Below are positions 1 through 7,224 of a stretch of DNA of 64,000 nucleotides, piece after piece. A program made the translations under genes and the position numbers. The notes under the pieces are model-generated. The model searched no databases. It was not told the origin of the DNA and worked only from the letters and a program-made list of their open reading frames with translations. Source of the DNA: Prostheceraeus crozeri (taxonomy: Eukaryota > Platyhelminthes > Polycladida > Euryleptidae). The DNA lies in the NCBI GenBank assembly GCA_907163375.1, contig CAJQUW010016163.1:372001-436000 (forward strand). Reading direction: 5' to 3'. Positions within the stretch are counted from its first letter, which is position 1. Every line of letters starts with the position of its first letter.

Positions 1-2
1 GT

Positions 3-542
3 GGTGATACAGATAGTTTCTTTTTAGGAATTACCACTCAAAAAGATTTAAATTTTAATGAAGTAGGTAAGTCATTAGAAAAATATTTCGATACATCTAA
101 CTACAATCCCACTCATCCACTCTATTCCATACAGAATAAAGCCAAACTTGGTTGTTTTAAGGATGAAACAGCAGGAAAGGAAATAGATGAAATGATTCTC
201 CTCCGTCCTAAAATGTATTCCATGAAACTAAAAGAATGTGCAGATAGTATTAAGCGTGCTAAAGGTATATCAAAATCCATTGTTCATAAAATGAAACATC
301 GGTCCTATAAGAAGGCCTATAAAAATAAAACTATAACGTTTGTCAATATGACAATCTTAAAATCTCAAGTTCATACTGTGAAAACGTACACGTTCAAGAA
401 ACGAGCACTTTCGGCATGGGAGGATAAGAGGTGTTGGATAGGACATAACACATCTCTTCCACATGGACATCCTGACACAAACATACCTCCACCCAAAAGA
501 ATAAAACTCACGCTACCACATTCAGGAGATGTATTGACATAA
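3..542 (+). CDS. pPolB: Protein-primed family B DNA polymerase, C-terminal 179 residues (partial)
   Basis: The frame is open from base 3 to the stop at 540-542; the gene begins outside the window. The first residues read GDTDSFF, the family B motif C (YxDTDS) that binds the catalytic metals. Next come LLRPKMYS and a KRAKGIS stretch typical of the thumb region of Polinton polymerases, then a tail with KKRALSAWEDKR. In this family the enzyme copies the element from a terminal protein primer and is encoded near one end, which fits its position. The gene is plus strand and convergent with the gene ending at 721. A poly(A) signal AATAAA lies at 700-705. Nothing in the visible part is broken. The upstream exonuclease and palm regions cannot be seen. 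Confidence 0.9.
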   Translation, partial: GDTDSFFLGITTQKDLNFNEVGKSLEKYFDTSNYNPTHPLYSIQNKAKLGCFKDETAGKEIDEMILLRPKMYSMKLKECADSIKRAKGISKSIVHKMKHRSYKKAYKNKTITFVNMTILKSQVHTVKTYTFKKRALSAWEDKRCWIGHNTSLPHGHPDTNIPPPKRIKLTLPHSGDVLT

Positions 543-691
543 TCAACTTTAACTCAGTATTTTGATGTTGCTTTTTGTAGATATACATGGTTGTTTTATG
601 TATCGCATGAGATCGTTTCTTCCTTGTGAATATATGCCTACAGTCAGCCCATTCCCCTATATCTGTGAAAAGACTTTTTCATATACATATT

Positions 692-705
692 TTTATTTCA
701 ATAAA
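692..705. terminator. Overlapping convergent poly(A) signals
   Basis: AATAAA on the plus strand (700-705) follows the polymerase gene. Its mirror AATAAA on the minus strand (697-692) follows the gene ending at 721. The two signals sit back to back within 14 bp, serving convergent genes. Confidence 0.65.
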
Positions 706-720
706 CATATCACAATGACT

Positions 721-2241
721 TCACTTTGTTTTCCGAAACACTAAAGTTACGAGGGATTTAGTATCTTTCACATGGATACACTCTTGTAAACCATTGGTAA
801 TTTTGATAGCAATAGAGGGTATAGTTTGTTTGACGACGGGATGATAGAAAATAGATTCAAACATCTTCTCGACTATTCCATATGAAGCGTCTTTATCATG
901 AATGAAATCACGTAAAATGTATTCTTTTTTCTCGCCAACAGAAATAGGTAAAATCAAATCACTTTGAATGTAAAGGTGTTGTTCATGTTTATCAAGTGTC
1001 ATTGGTGTTTCTATACCAATCGTATGCGCAGCAGCAAACACAGTTTGTAGCATTGAAAAGCCAAAGAGTTTTTTCAAATTTTTACTCAATTGACATTGAA
1101 TGTCATCACCCAGTTTCAGAACAACGCGTTGTTTTTCAATTGAAAACGAAATGTGGTGTGTCTTTACATCATATTTACTTTTCATCACATGCTTCAACTT
1201 CTGTTGTATATAAGGATTTACTACATGAATGAAGCTTTCAACTGTATGATATAGACGCGGCATTATATTGATAGCAACTTTAGATTCTTCATAAGACTGA
1301 TAAATTTTCTTGATGCGATCGCCATAGATGTCCACCCACCATTCATCATTAACTGAATCAGCTTTAGTGTGATATTCATGAGAACCATACACCACACCGC
1401 TTCCAATAATAGGCGTATAATGTCTTACAAAATGACGCAAGGTTGGAGAGAAATAAACTGTAAGTTTGTCATTATATTTCTGAATAACCAACTTATTTTT
1501 GTCCGCCATAATTTTCTCTCCATACTTCTTACCCACAGTCTCATTCCATCGTTTTACTAACTCAATAAGTGATAAAGGTTGAACACCACGCTTTTTCAAA
1601 ATGATGCGTTCTTCGCATTCTACAACATCTTCATCAAATATTTTAAATCTATAATGAAATTTGTTGATTCGAGTTGAATAAACTTTTTTAACATTTGCAG
1701 TAGCAATTGACGTTAGATGTAGTCCATGACCAAAACCAAGATGTGGATAGAATTCACTATCCAACCTCAGCGTAAGACCTTTAGTAAAAGAATGAAAGCG
1801 GAGGAACTGTCTCCCACTCCAATGATAGATAGTAAACTCATAAGCTTTCTGATTTTTATTCTTCATGATGGAAGTATTACCACTGTTGAATGCCTTAATA
1901 ATTTTCTCATTCCCAAATGGCTCATAAGAATCTGATTTTATCTGAATCCATTCATAGTTCCACTTTCCATCTGATGTTAAATTGTATGGGAACTGAAATG
2001 CATTATTCATCGTTATTCCATCATGGGTGCGAGGAGTCAATATCATTTCTTCCAAATCATTCACATTCTGAATATTGCTATCATAGCAAATACTAGAAAC
2101 GCCAACTTCCCATTCACCTTCTAAATGCAGTGGCCGATTTAATTCTACTCGATAGTCTGATGGTTTATTTTTGGGAAATTTATTCATAGAAGCATTACTG
2201 GGCAAGTAGATTAGAAACGAGTCCTTATTTTCACTTTCCAT
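721..2241 (-). CDS. Polinton structural-type protein with N-terminal LPSNAS/WEVGV domain (506 aa)
   Basis: I recognise the N-terminal pattern (LPSNAS, then GEWEVGV about 30 residues later, then a Tyr/Asn-rich strand) as a domain common in Polinton-borne proteins. It is usually thought to be a minor capsid, penton or fibre component; that role is inferred. The rest is beta-rich with no catalytic motif I can name. The adjacent gene (2,281-3,678) is a divergent paralogue with the same opening. The frame has an ATG at 2,271, but I chose 2,241 because it places the conserved FLIYLPSNAS segment a few residues from the start, as in the paralogue, and leaves the ATGCAAA motif (2,275-2,281) 33 nt upstream. 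The stop is followed by a poly(A) signal at 697-692. Confidence 0.75.
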   Translation of the reverse strand: MESENKDSFLIYLPSNASMNKFPKNKPSDYRVELNRPLHLEGEWEVGVSSICYDSNIQNVNDLEEMILTPRTHDGITMNNAFQFPYNLTSDGKWNYEWIQIKSDSYEPFGNEKIIKAFNSGNTSIMKNKNQKAYEFTIYHWSGRQFLRFHSFTKGLTLRLDSEFYPHLGFGHGLHLTSIATANVKKVYSTRINKFHYRFKIFDEDVVECEERIILKKRGVQPLSLIELVKRWNETVGKKYGEKIMADKNKLVIQKYNDKLTVYFSPTLRHFVRHYTPIIGSGVVYGSHEYHTKADSVNDEWWVDIYGDRIKKIYQSYEESKVAINIMPRLYHTVESFIHVVNPYIQQKLKHVMKSKYDVKTHHISFSIEKQRVVLKLGDDIQCQLSKNLKKLFGFSMLQTVFAAAHTIGIETPMTLDKHEQHLYIQSDLILPISVGEKKEYILRDFIHDKDASYGIVEKMFESIFYHPVVKQTIPSIAIKITNGLQECIHVKDTKSLVTLVFRKTK

Positions 2242-2270
2242 ATTATTCACATTGGAAAAATATATTAGCA

Positions 2271-2284
2271 TACTTTTGCATTAA
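2271..2284 (-). promoter_or_regulatory. ATGCAAA promoter-like motif, copy 1
   Basis: Minus strand TTAATGCAAAAGTA. The core (2,281-2,275) lies 33 nt upstream of the ATG at 2,241 and overlaps the stop codon of the preceding gene. Confidence 0.45.
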
Positions 2285-3678
2285 CTCTTCATTCGGAAAT
2301 GGAGTGTAATACTTGTCACAGCATCTTTATGAAAAGGAATCAACGCACCAGCATCATCATAAATGGCAATATCAATTTGTGGGATGTAGTTTGATTTCAG
2401 CTTTGTATAATGCACTTTCTTGAAAGTATGCTCAGATAAAATACTGCAGCTTTTTGGCTGGTATGGTATCATTGCTAGCAATGGAGCTTCAACATCTCCC
2501 ACACGTACATCTTCACCAATATTGGAATATATCTGAAAATAGTTAATACGACGCGATAGCGACATGTCTGCGCTAGCTTTGGTTACAGTACCACTTTTAA
2601 AGATATTTTGATCAAAACCCAAAATGTCCATTAGAGTTTTATCCATAATTAGTTCAATACCTTTTCCATTTATAGTGAGAGACAAAGTACCTTCTTTTTC
2701 AGAAAATGAAATATGTTGCTCATTAATCACTTCATTTAAATAATCTACAACCAATTTAACCGAAGTAATAATGCGAGGCATCAACACTCTTGTTTCATGT
2801 AAGAAGCCACCAAAAGGCTCTACACACTTTCTGTATAAAGATACGGCCCATTCTGTATCAAATTGATTTGACCTTTCACATGGTAAATGTTGCATATCAG
2901 ATTTTCCATGAACAGCTGCAGAACGATGTCGTAAGAACTGATGAAAATCTTTTGAACAAACTAATACTAGATCATCATCATTTAATTTGCTTATTGCAAT
3001 ATGATTAGATGATTTAATATAAGTCAATGTTGCCACTTGTTTGTCATCAACTCGAAGGAGATAATTAAATTTCTTCAATAATGTTTCAGGAGTCATGTTT
3101 GTCTTTCTTGCCTTAATCACAATCTTCTTCACCAACGTCTTCTCATTTCTTGGAATAAGATCTACATAATAAGCTTCCTCTCGATATATTAACTGTTTAT
3201 GACCACTTATGTGGTAATTAACGTTAAAATTATCATAGCTTGTTAAGGCGCTAGCGAGGTAGCCTAAATCATTTCTTAAACTTGGACTTAAACCAACAAT
3301 CCAATCTTTCTCAACTACATGATGTACATAATTATAATCATCATTGTGTGGAGTAAATTGGACAATATGTTTACACGCTTTATTCAAGAAATCATATATA
3401 AACTTTTTACATGATAAGAGATCTTTCTTTGGCCACTGTGGAATGTATACTCGGCACCCCTTTTCACATTGATAAGCAGCTGTACGCCTCATATTAATAG
3501 TCATCACCTCATGATCAAAAGTATAGACACAGTTGCTATAAACAAGTTGAGTGACACCCACTTCCCAATTCCCATTTAGCTGTTGTGCATGATCAATGGG
3601 AGTAGAAAAGAGTGCGGCTCGATTGCTAGTAAATCTCTTTGTAGCCGCATTGCTAAGCAAAATATGATAAAACGACAT
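2281..3678 (-). CDS. Second Polinton structural-type protein with WEVGV domain (465 aa)
   Basis: This is a paralogue of the next gene downstream. It opens with MSFYHILLSNAATKRF and has GNWEVGV about 30 residues further in, the same layout as LPSNAS/GEWEVGV in the neighbour. It shares similar internal strands, including a region with FLRHRSAAVHG in this protein and FVRHYTPIIG in the other. No enzyme motif is visible. A role as minor capsid, penton or fibre-like protein is likely for the family but not shown by sequence alone. The frame is open to 3,699 without a better ATG, so I start at 3,678. The gene is divergent from the plus-strand gene at 3,714, leaving only 35 bp between start codons. 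Its ATGCAAA core is 22 nt upstream. Confidence 0.75.
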   Translation of the reverse strand: MSFYHILLSNAATKRFTSNRAALFSTPIDHAQQLNGNWEVGVTQLVYSNCVYTFDHEVMTINMRRTAAYQCEKGCRVYIPQWPKKDLLSCKKFIYDFLNKACKHIVQFTPHNDDYNYVHHVVEKDWIVGLSPSLRNDLGYLASALTSYDNFNVNYHISGHKQLIYREEAYYVDLIPRNEKTLVKKIVIKARKTNMTPETLLKKFNYLLRVDDKQVATLTYIKSSNHIAISKLNDDDLVLVCSKDFHQFLRHRSAAVHGKSDMQHLPCERSNQFDTEWAVSLYRKCVEPFGGFLHETRVLMPRIITSVKLVVDYLNEVINEQHISFSEKEGTLSLTINGKGIELIMDKTLMDILGFDQNIFKSGTVTKASADMSLSRRINYFQIYSNIGEDVRVGDVEAPLLAMIPYQPKSCSILSEHTFKKVHYTKLKSNYIPQIDIAIYDDAGALIPFHKDAVTSITLHFRMKS

Positions 3679-3696
3679 TTTTATATTGCTAATCTG

Positions 3697-3710
3697 CAAC
3701 TTTGCATAAC
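3697..3710 (-). promoter_or_regulatory. ATGCAAA promoter-like motif, copy 2 (in a 35-bp divergent intergenic gap)
   Basis: Minus strand GTTATGCAAAGTTG. The core (3,707-3,701) is 22 nt before the ATG at 3,678. The same short gap must also start the divergent gene at 3,714. Confidence 0.45.
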
Positions 3711-3713
3711 ATC

Positions 3714-4070
3714 ATGAAGACTTGGATTTTGGACTCTCTACAATATATCAGAGTTGATCGTGATGGAAACGTACATTTCAAAAATTCTCATGGTCATACA
3801 TCAAGAGGAATTACATTAACATGGCGACAATTTGTCAACCTCAATGATATCATGAGGGATTTGGAATATTTTGAAACATTAAGATTCATCTCCTTGGGTG
3901 ATCAAGTTTGGCTTCAACATTACAGAAATGAAATTCAAATCTACCATTCTCATTCCGCAAACTGTTTCTCATTTCGCAAATACAATTGGGAGAAGTATAG
4001 AAGATACATACATCGCTCCATCATGACATTTATTCGTCGTGAGTTCATCGCCCTACTATGCAAATCTTAA
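3714..4070 (+). CDS. PC4-like (ssDNA-binding transcription coactivator-like) protein 1, 118 aa
   Basis: Residues 11-50 follow the PC4/Sub1 pattern: YIRVDRDGNVHF, then RGITLTWRQFVNLNDIM, which parallels the GIxL-x3-QW-x2-L strand-helix unit of PC4. A second similar half follows: VWLQHY, an Ile/Tyr strand, then FSFRKYNWEKY and HRSI. It may therefore carry two PC4-like units. PC4 family proteins bind melted or single-stranded DNA and assist RNA polymerase II initiation. I infer a role in transcription or replication of the element; no search was possible. The start is the ATG at 3,714. The next gene is a clear paralogue and the one after that is TBP-like, which supports a transcription cassette. 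Confidence 0.55.
   Translation: MKTWILDSLQYIRVDRDGNVHFKNSHGHTSRGITLTWRQFVNLNDIMRDLEYFETLRFISLGDQVWLQHYRNEIQIYHSHSANCFSFRKYNWEKYRRYIHRSIMTFIRREFIALLCKS
4055..4068 (+). promoter_or_regulatory. ATGCAAA promoter-like motif, plus-strand copy
   Basis: ACTATGCAAATCTT. The core (4,058-4,064) is inside the last codons of the preceding gene and 28 nt before the ATG at 4,093. It is oriented with the plus-strand cassette. Confidence 0.4.
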
Positions 4071-4092
4071 TCAGATATGATTACCACGCACC

Positions 4093-4743
4093 ATGAGTTG
4101 GAAATTAGATTCCCTACAACATATTGAAACGGATCATGATCGAAACGTCTATTTCAAAGATTCAACTGGAAATGTGAGAAGAGAGTTTGTTTTATCTTAT
4201 CGTCATTTTCAATCTCTACATCATATCATGAAGGACTTGAAATACTTCTATATGAAAAGACATTCACGTATTGGAAATCGCATCTGGCTGCGCGTCAACA
4301 ATCGGCGAATTCAACTCTATCATTCCCAACTTCATACTAACTTCACATTTCATCAAGGTAGTTGGGAAAAGTATAAAAGGAAGGTACATCGCTCAATTTA
4401 CTCATTCTTTCATCATGAAGCGCCATCGCTACACCATCGTCAACATTCTCCGTCGCTTCAGACTCTACACCAAAATCGATCTCACAACATTACGCCAACA
4501 GCTTCCAAACAGCAAGTATTACCCGGGCCGTCCTCAAATGTTAGTGGTGAAGATGAACAATTCACGGAATCTTCAACTCTTCCCAAATGGGACTGTACAG
4601 ATTCTCGGCGCCCTTTCTCATTCATCGGCGCAGTCAATGCGCTTAGAGCTACAGAGACTACTACGTCGGATATGGAAGAGGGAGAGGTGTGTGATGTCGA
4701 ATCTGACTGTGGACAATATGGTGATCTCTACTCAATTGAGTGA
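4093..4743 (+). CDS. PC4-like protein 2 with C-terminal extension overlapping the TBP-like gene (216 aa)
   Basis: Residues 1-107 align throughout with the preceding protein: MSWKLDSLQHI against MKTWILDSLQYI, SYRHFQSLHHIMKDL against TWRQFVNLNDIMRDL, and GSWEKYKRKVHRSI against YNWEKYRRYIHRSI. The pair is a tandem duplication. From residue 108 on, the reading frame runs through the TBP-like gene (4,415-4,960) in another frame. The extra 109 residues are rich in Ser, His, Gln and Thr and have no counterpart in protein 1. The extension may be an overprinted tail, or the real C-terminus may be formed otherwise, for example by splicing. The N-terminal half is secure; the tail is doubtful. Confidence 0.55.
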   Translation: MSWKLDSLQHIETDHDRNVYFKDSTGNVRREFVLSYRHFQSLHHIMKDLKYFYMKRHSRIGNRIWLRVNNRRIQLYHSQLHTNFTFHQGSWEKYKRKVHRSIYSFFHHEAPSLHHRQHSPSLQTLHQNRSHNITPTASKQQVLPGPSSNVSGEDEQFTESSTLPKWDCTDSRRPFSFIGAVNALRATETTTSDMEEGEVCDVESDCGQYGDLYSIE

Positions 4744-4960
4744 CAGTCTATCATTTTTGAAGATTCGTACCAGCAGTTACAGTTTGTGTTATGAACCCGA
4801 ACTTTTTCCTGCAGCTCTCATTAGTTGTTGGTTGCCTGTGCATGTGGCAATCTTTCATAATAGTAAAGTGATCATTACTGGACTAAAATCTCATGAACAA
4901 GCAAATATGATCCTAGACTATCTCATTGAGTATGTACGTACCCAGCGGATTGTAAAATAA
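4415..4960 (+). CDS. TATA-binding protein (TBP)-like protein, two-repeat saddle (181 aa)
   Basis: Both TBP repeats are visible. Repeat 1 (about 8-90) has a TIVN opening, KYYPGRP (compare YNPKR in TBP) and LFPNGTVQILGA (compare LIFxSGKxVCTGA). Repeat 2 (about 99-181) has VDNMV (compare IQNMV), CYEPELFPAAL (the TBP signature YEPELFPGL) and AIFHNSKVIITGLKS (compare IFxSGKVVLTGAK). The length is about that of the conserved TBP core. Phe at 56, 131 and 147 sit where TBP uses intercalating phenylalanines; the fourth is Pro40. The frame is open upstream to 4,271, but similarity begins after the ATG at 4,415. I infer an element-encoded initiation factor binding DNA in the nucleus. The stop codon overlaps its poly(A) signal (4,956-4,961). 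The frame is intact and very diverged from host TBP, so a recent host capture is unlikely. Confidence 0.82.
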   Translation: MKRHRYTIVNILRRFRLYTKIDLTTLRQQLPNSKYYPGRPQMLVVKMNNSRNLQLFPNGTVQILGALSHSSAQSMRLELQRLLRRIWKRERCVMSNLTVDNMVISTQLSDSLSFLKIRTSSYSLCYEPELFPAALISCWLPVHVAIFHNSKVIITGLKSHEQANMILDYLIEYVRTQRIVK

Positions 4961-4991
4961 AAAACAATTTTTCCAACATGATGTTTTTATT
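4956..4991. terminator. Convergent poly(A) signals overlapping both stop codons
   Basis: Plus-strand AATAAA (4,956-4,961) contains the TAA of the TBP-like gene (4,958-4,960). Minus-strand AATAAA (4,991-4,986) contains the TAA of the protease gene (4,989-4,987). Coding and 3' end signals share bases, a sign of strong compaction. Confidence 0.65.
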
Positions 4992-5448
4992 TCAAATCAT
5001 GATAGAACTTACAAATCATTTTTTCATTAGAGGATGGATTACATGAAAAGTTTTGAATAACAGATGCAAATCGAGATACATGTAAACGTTTTAAGATGAA
5101 GTACAGTACAAAAGCACCACACGTTGATGAAAGTGGATGTTGTAGTATGCGTTCATTTCGCTGATATTGACGCGTATGTTTTCTCAACCACTGCTGTGTT
5201 GGTATATTTGGAGGTTGAGCAAGAGAGTCAAATAGTTCACCACGTCGGTCTTCTCCAATAAAGATCGCTTTCCAATGCTCACCGCCTAAATTCTGTGAAT
5301 GAGTGTTTAGCACAATAAAGATGGGATAGTGATTTACTGCAGGTGGTAAGGTATCGAGTGAATAGACATTATCGAAAGCTTTCAACGTCGCTTCGTCTGC
5401 ATTACGCTGCACTTTAGTCTTAATATCGTCAGCAGTCAACCAACTCAT
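4987..5448 (-). CDS. PRO: Adenain-like cysteine protease (153 aa)
   Basis: Residues match the adenovirus-type (C5/Ulp1-like) protease layout: GGEHW with His58, LFDSL with Asp74, and LQHPLSSTCGAF with Gln103 and Cys110. The seven-residue Gln-Cys spacing is that of adenain. These would form the catalytic triad plus oxyanion Gln. In Polintons and adenoviruses this enzyme matures capsid proteins during particle assembly. The ATG (5,448) overlaps the stop of the capsid gene as TAATG, so the two are probably translated from one transcript by reinitiation. It is the last gene of the cluster pX-like, capsid, protease, and its stop lies within a poly(A) signal. All key residues are present. Confidence 0.92.
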   Translation of the reverse strand: MSWLTADDIKTKVQRNADEATLKAFDNVYSLDTLPPAVNHYPIFIVLNTHSQNLGGEHWKAIFIGEDRRGELFDSLAQPPNIPTQQWLRKHTRQYQRNERILQHPLSSTCGAFVLYFILKRLHVSRFASVIQNFSCNPSSNEKMICKFYHDLK

Positions 5449-6725
5449 TAACGATTATACTGAAGAATCACGTCACGATACTTTGTAATTTCAATATTTG
5501 AATCGAAGACTGCATAAATTAATACATTGATCGTCTCAGGTAGTGTTCTTTTGAACGTCAAATCCAAACGAATATTATGAGGCACGTTCGCTTGACGATA
5601 GGGTGCACTAATATCGCTGTCAGCAGTCAAATCAAATGCATAAATAGTATATCCACTCTTAAACTCTTTCATAGTCAGTCCGTTGGTATCATCCGTATTG
5701 TAAAAGCCAAAGACATCCATAAAATCAACATAACTGCGCATAAATTGATCCGAAGCAAAATCTGGTTTGTAGGGTGGACCAGGATGACTCACACCATTAA
5801 CACGTAAAGCAATTTCACTTAACTGATTGTGTTTAAAATTGAAAGGATTCTTCTTTATATTACCATTAAATGCATCATTTTCAACCATTGCCACCATGAG
5901 GAGCTTTGGTGCTTCCGATGGAAAGAGGCCATCTTTCATGAAACTCTTTTGATCTTTCGGAATTGTAAAGGTGAGAAGCTTTGTATGCTGAATGGGGTAA
6001 ATGGCATTTTGGCGGTTAAGGCCTTCAGCATGCCCTCTAATGACACTTGGATTCGGTACTACTCGACGAATGTATAGTGCAATATCTTCCACATGAATTC
6101 TAAAATTGTCAACTTTAGCAAATGCATTCAGCGCAAATTCAGGCTTATTCAATGTCAGCTTGAGTCGCATGCTGGTATTACACAGTAAAAACTTTGACTG
6201 TCTAAAGAAGTCTAAATTCAGCGGACCATATAGCTGACATACTCTACTATCTTTAATCATAGCAGATCGCTTTACAAAGCCACTGTTTGTTTCAACATCA
6301 AATTTTCCTGCTTCATCTCTGTACCATCCCATGGCTTCCATATGACTTTTTTGTGCTGCTGGATGAAACTGTGATACATGATTGAAATATGATTTATAGG
6401 GATAATCGCTTTGACCACCTTCCACTTGCTGCTCTCCAATCGTTAGAGAAACATCACGAAGTAATGTAGTCAATGGTAAATTGTTCAGTCCAACTTTATG
6501 TGCATCGTCAATAGCAGTTCCATCTGCTTGCTGAATTCTAAACCTCAAATCAAGCATCGCATAACTCAAATCTATGTAGTCATCACTACCACCAGGAATA
6601 ACAAATTCAATGGGGCCAGCATTCTCAGCTGTTCGAGGATGATAATCTACAATACTTGAACTAAGAATATCTGTCTGTATGGCTTGTTGATCGAACAAAC
6701 AAAAACCGGAAGTTTTACACTCCAT
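5448..6725 (-). CDS. MCP: Major capsid protein, double jelly-roll (Polinton type, 425 aa)
   Basis: I recognise this as the Polinton capsid family often labelled F54H12.2-like in animal genomes. Features seen are an N-terminal strand region with ILSSSIVDYHP and GGSDDYIDL, then NLPLTTLLRDVSLTI with a following YPYKSYF, a capsid-like segment shared with virophage and adintovirus capsids, and beta-rich sequence to the end. In this family the trimer forms the hexagonal capsomer of an icosahedral particle. The length agrees with the short Polinton form. It starts 2 nt after the stop of the basic pX-like gene and overlaps the protease start by 1 nt. The frame is intact, so this copy could still specify a capsid subunit. 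Family assignment is confident; the fold is known from relatives, not shown here. Confidence 0.85.
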   Translation of the reverse strand: MECKTSGFCLFDQQAIQTDILSSSIVDYHPRTAENAGPIEFVIPGGSDDYIDLSYAMLDLRFRIQQADGTAIDDAHKVGLNNLPLTTLLRDVSLTIGEQQVEGGQSDYPYKSYFNHVSQFHPAAQKSHMEAMGWYRDEAGKFDVETNSGFVKRSAMIKDSRVCQLYGPLNLDFFRQSKFLLCNTSMRLKLTLNKPEFALNAFAKVDNFRIHVEDIALYIRRVVPNPSVIRGHAEGLNRQNAIYPIQHTKLLTFTIPKDQKSFMKDGLFPSEAPKLLMVAMVENDAFNGNIKKNPFNFKHNQLSEIALRVNGVSHPGPPYKPDFASDQFMRSYVDFMDVFGFYNTDDTNGLTMKEFKSGYTIYAFDLTADSDISAPYRQANVPHNIRLDLTFKRTLPETINVLIYAVFDSNIEITKYRDVILQYNR

Positions 6726-6727
6726 GA

Positions 6728-7183
6728 TTAGAAGTTATAGCAGCGTCGTCGTTTAGCGCCTGATGAATGATTAGAGCCTCTGCGACGTTTGCGTGAATGC
6801 CTTTTGACTGAAGATCGCACCTTACCAGCTCCGCGATGTTTCCTCCTTCCTTTATTCATTCGTTTAGGTGATTTCTTTCCTTGAGTAACACCAGCAATGG
6901 TCTGCTTCAATGTTTTTAAACCGCGTTCCTTCCCACGATTCAACAAACTGCTCTTGAAACTTCTACCTCTGGAAAGATCACTAGCAACATCACCAGCAAA
7001 GCCAACGGCATTACTTAAAACATTTCGTTTTAAAGATCTACCGACATTGGATATGAGAGGTGCTACAACAGATTTCAGTGCACCAAGTATGCTACCTCCA
7101 CGTTGGCGGCGAGCACCGATGTAAATTTGTCCTCCGCCACTTACATAGGAGGGTCGTGAATAAAATGAGGCAGTTGGATTCAT
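6728..7183 (-). CDS. Small basic pX/pVI-like core or membrane-active protein (151 aa)
   Basis: The N-terminal half is Gly-rich with GGSILGALKSVVAPLI and GRSLKRNVLSNAVG, an amphipathic helix pattern. A middle SFKSSLLNRGKERGLKTLK and a strongly Arg/Lys-rich tail ending in KRRR follow. This order is common to a Polinton/adintovirus gene compared with adenovirus pX or pVI, which bind genome DNA or disrupt membranes. It is first in the cluster pX-like, capsid, protease. The ATGCAAA core (7,221-7,215) is 31 nt before its ATG, and the stop is 2 nt from the capsid ATG. Tail composition suggests DNA binding. No cysteine or catalytic motif is present. Confidence 0.72.
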   Translation of the reverse strand: MNPTASFYSRPSYVSGGGQIYIGARRQRGGSILGALKSVVAPLISNVGRSLKRNVLSNAVGFAGDVASDLSRGRSFKSSLLNRGKERGLKTLKQTIAGVTQGKKSPKRMNKGRRKHRGAGKVRSSVKRHSRKRRRGSNHSSGAKRRRCYNF

Positions 7184-7210
7184 AGCTCAAACCCTAAACA
7201 TTGTTAGTTA

Positions 7211-7224
7211 CAACTTTGCATGAA
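7211..7224 (-). promoter_or_regulatory. ATGCAAA promoter-like motif, upstream of pX-like/capsid/protease cluster
   Basis: Minus strand TTCATGCAAAGTTG, directly after the integrase stop and 31 nt upstream of the ATG at 7,183. It would serve the whole three-gene cluster. Confidence 0.5.

Noticed and set aside
562-744. 60-residue plus-strand frame after the polymerase
   Set aside because: It covers the polymerase 3' end region and both poly(A) signals; no homology seen.
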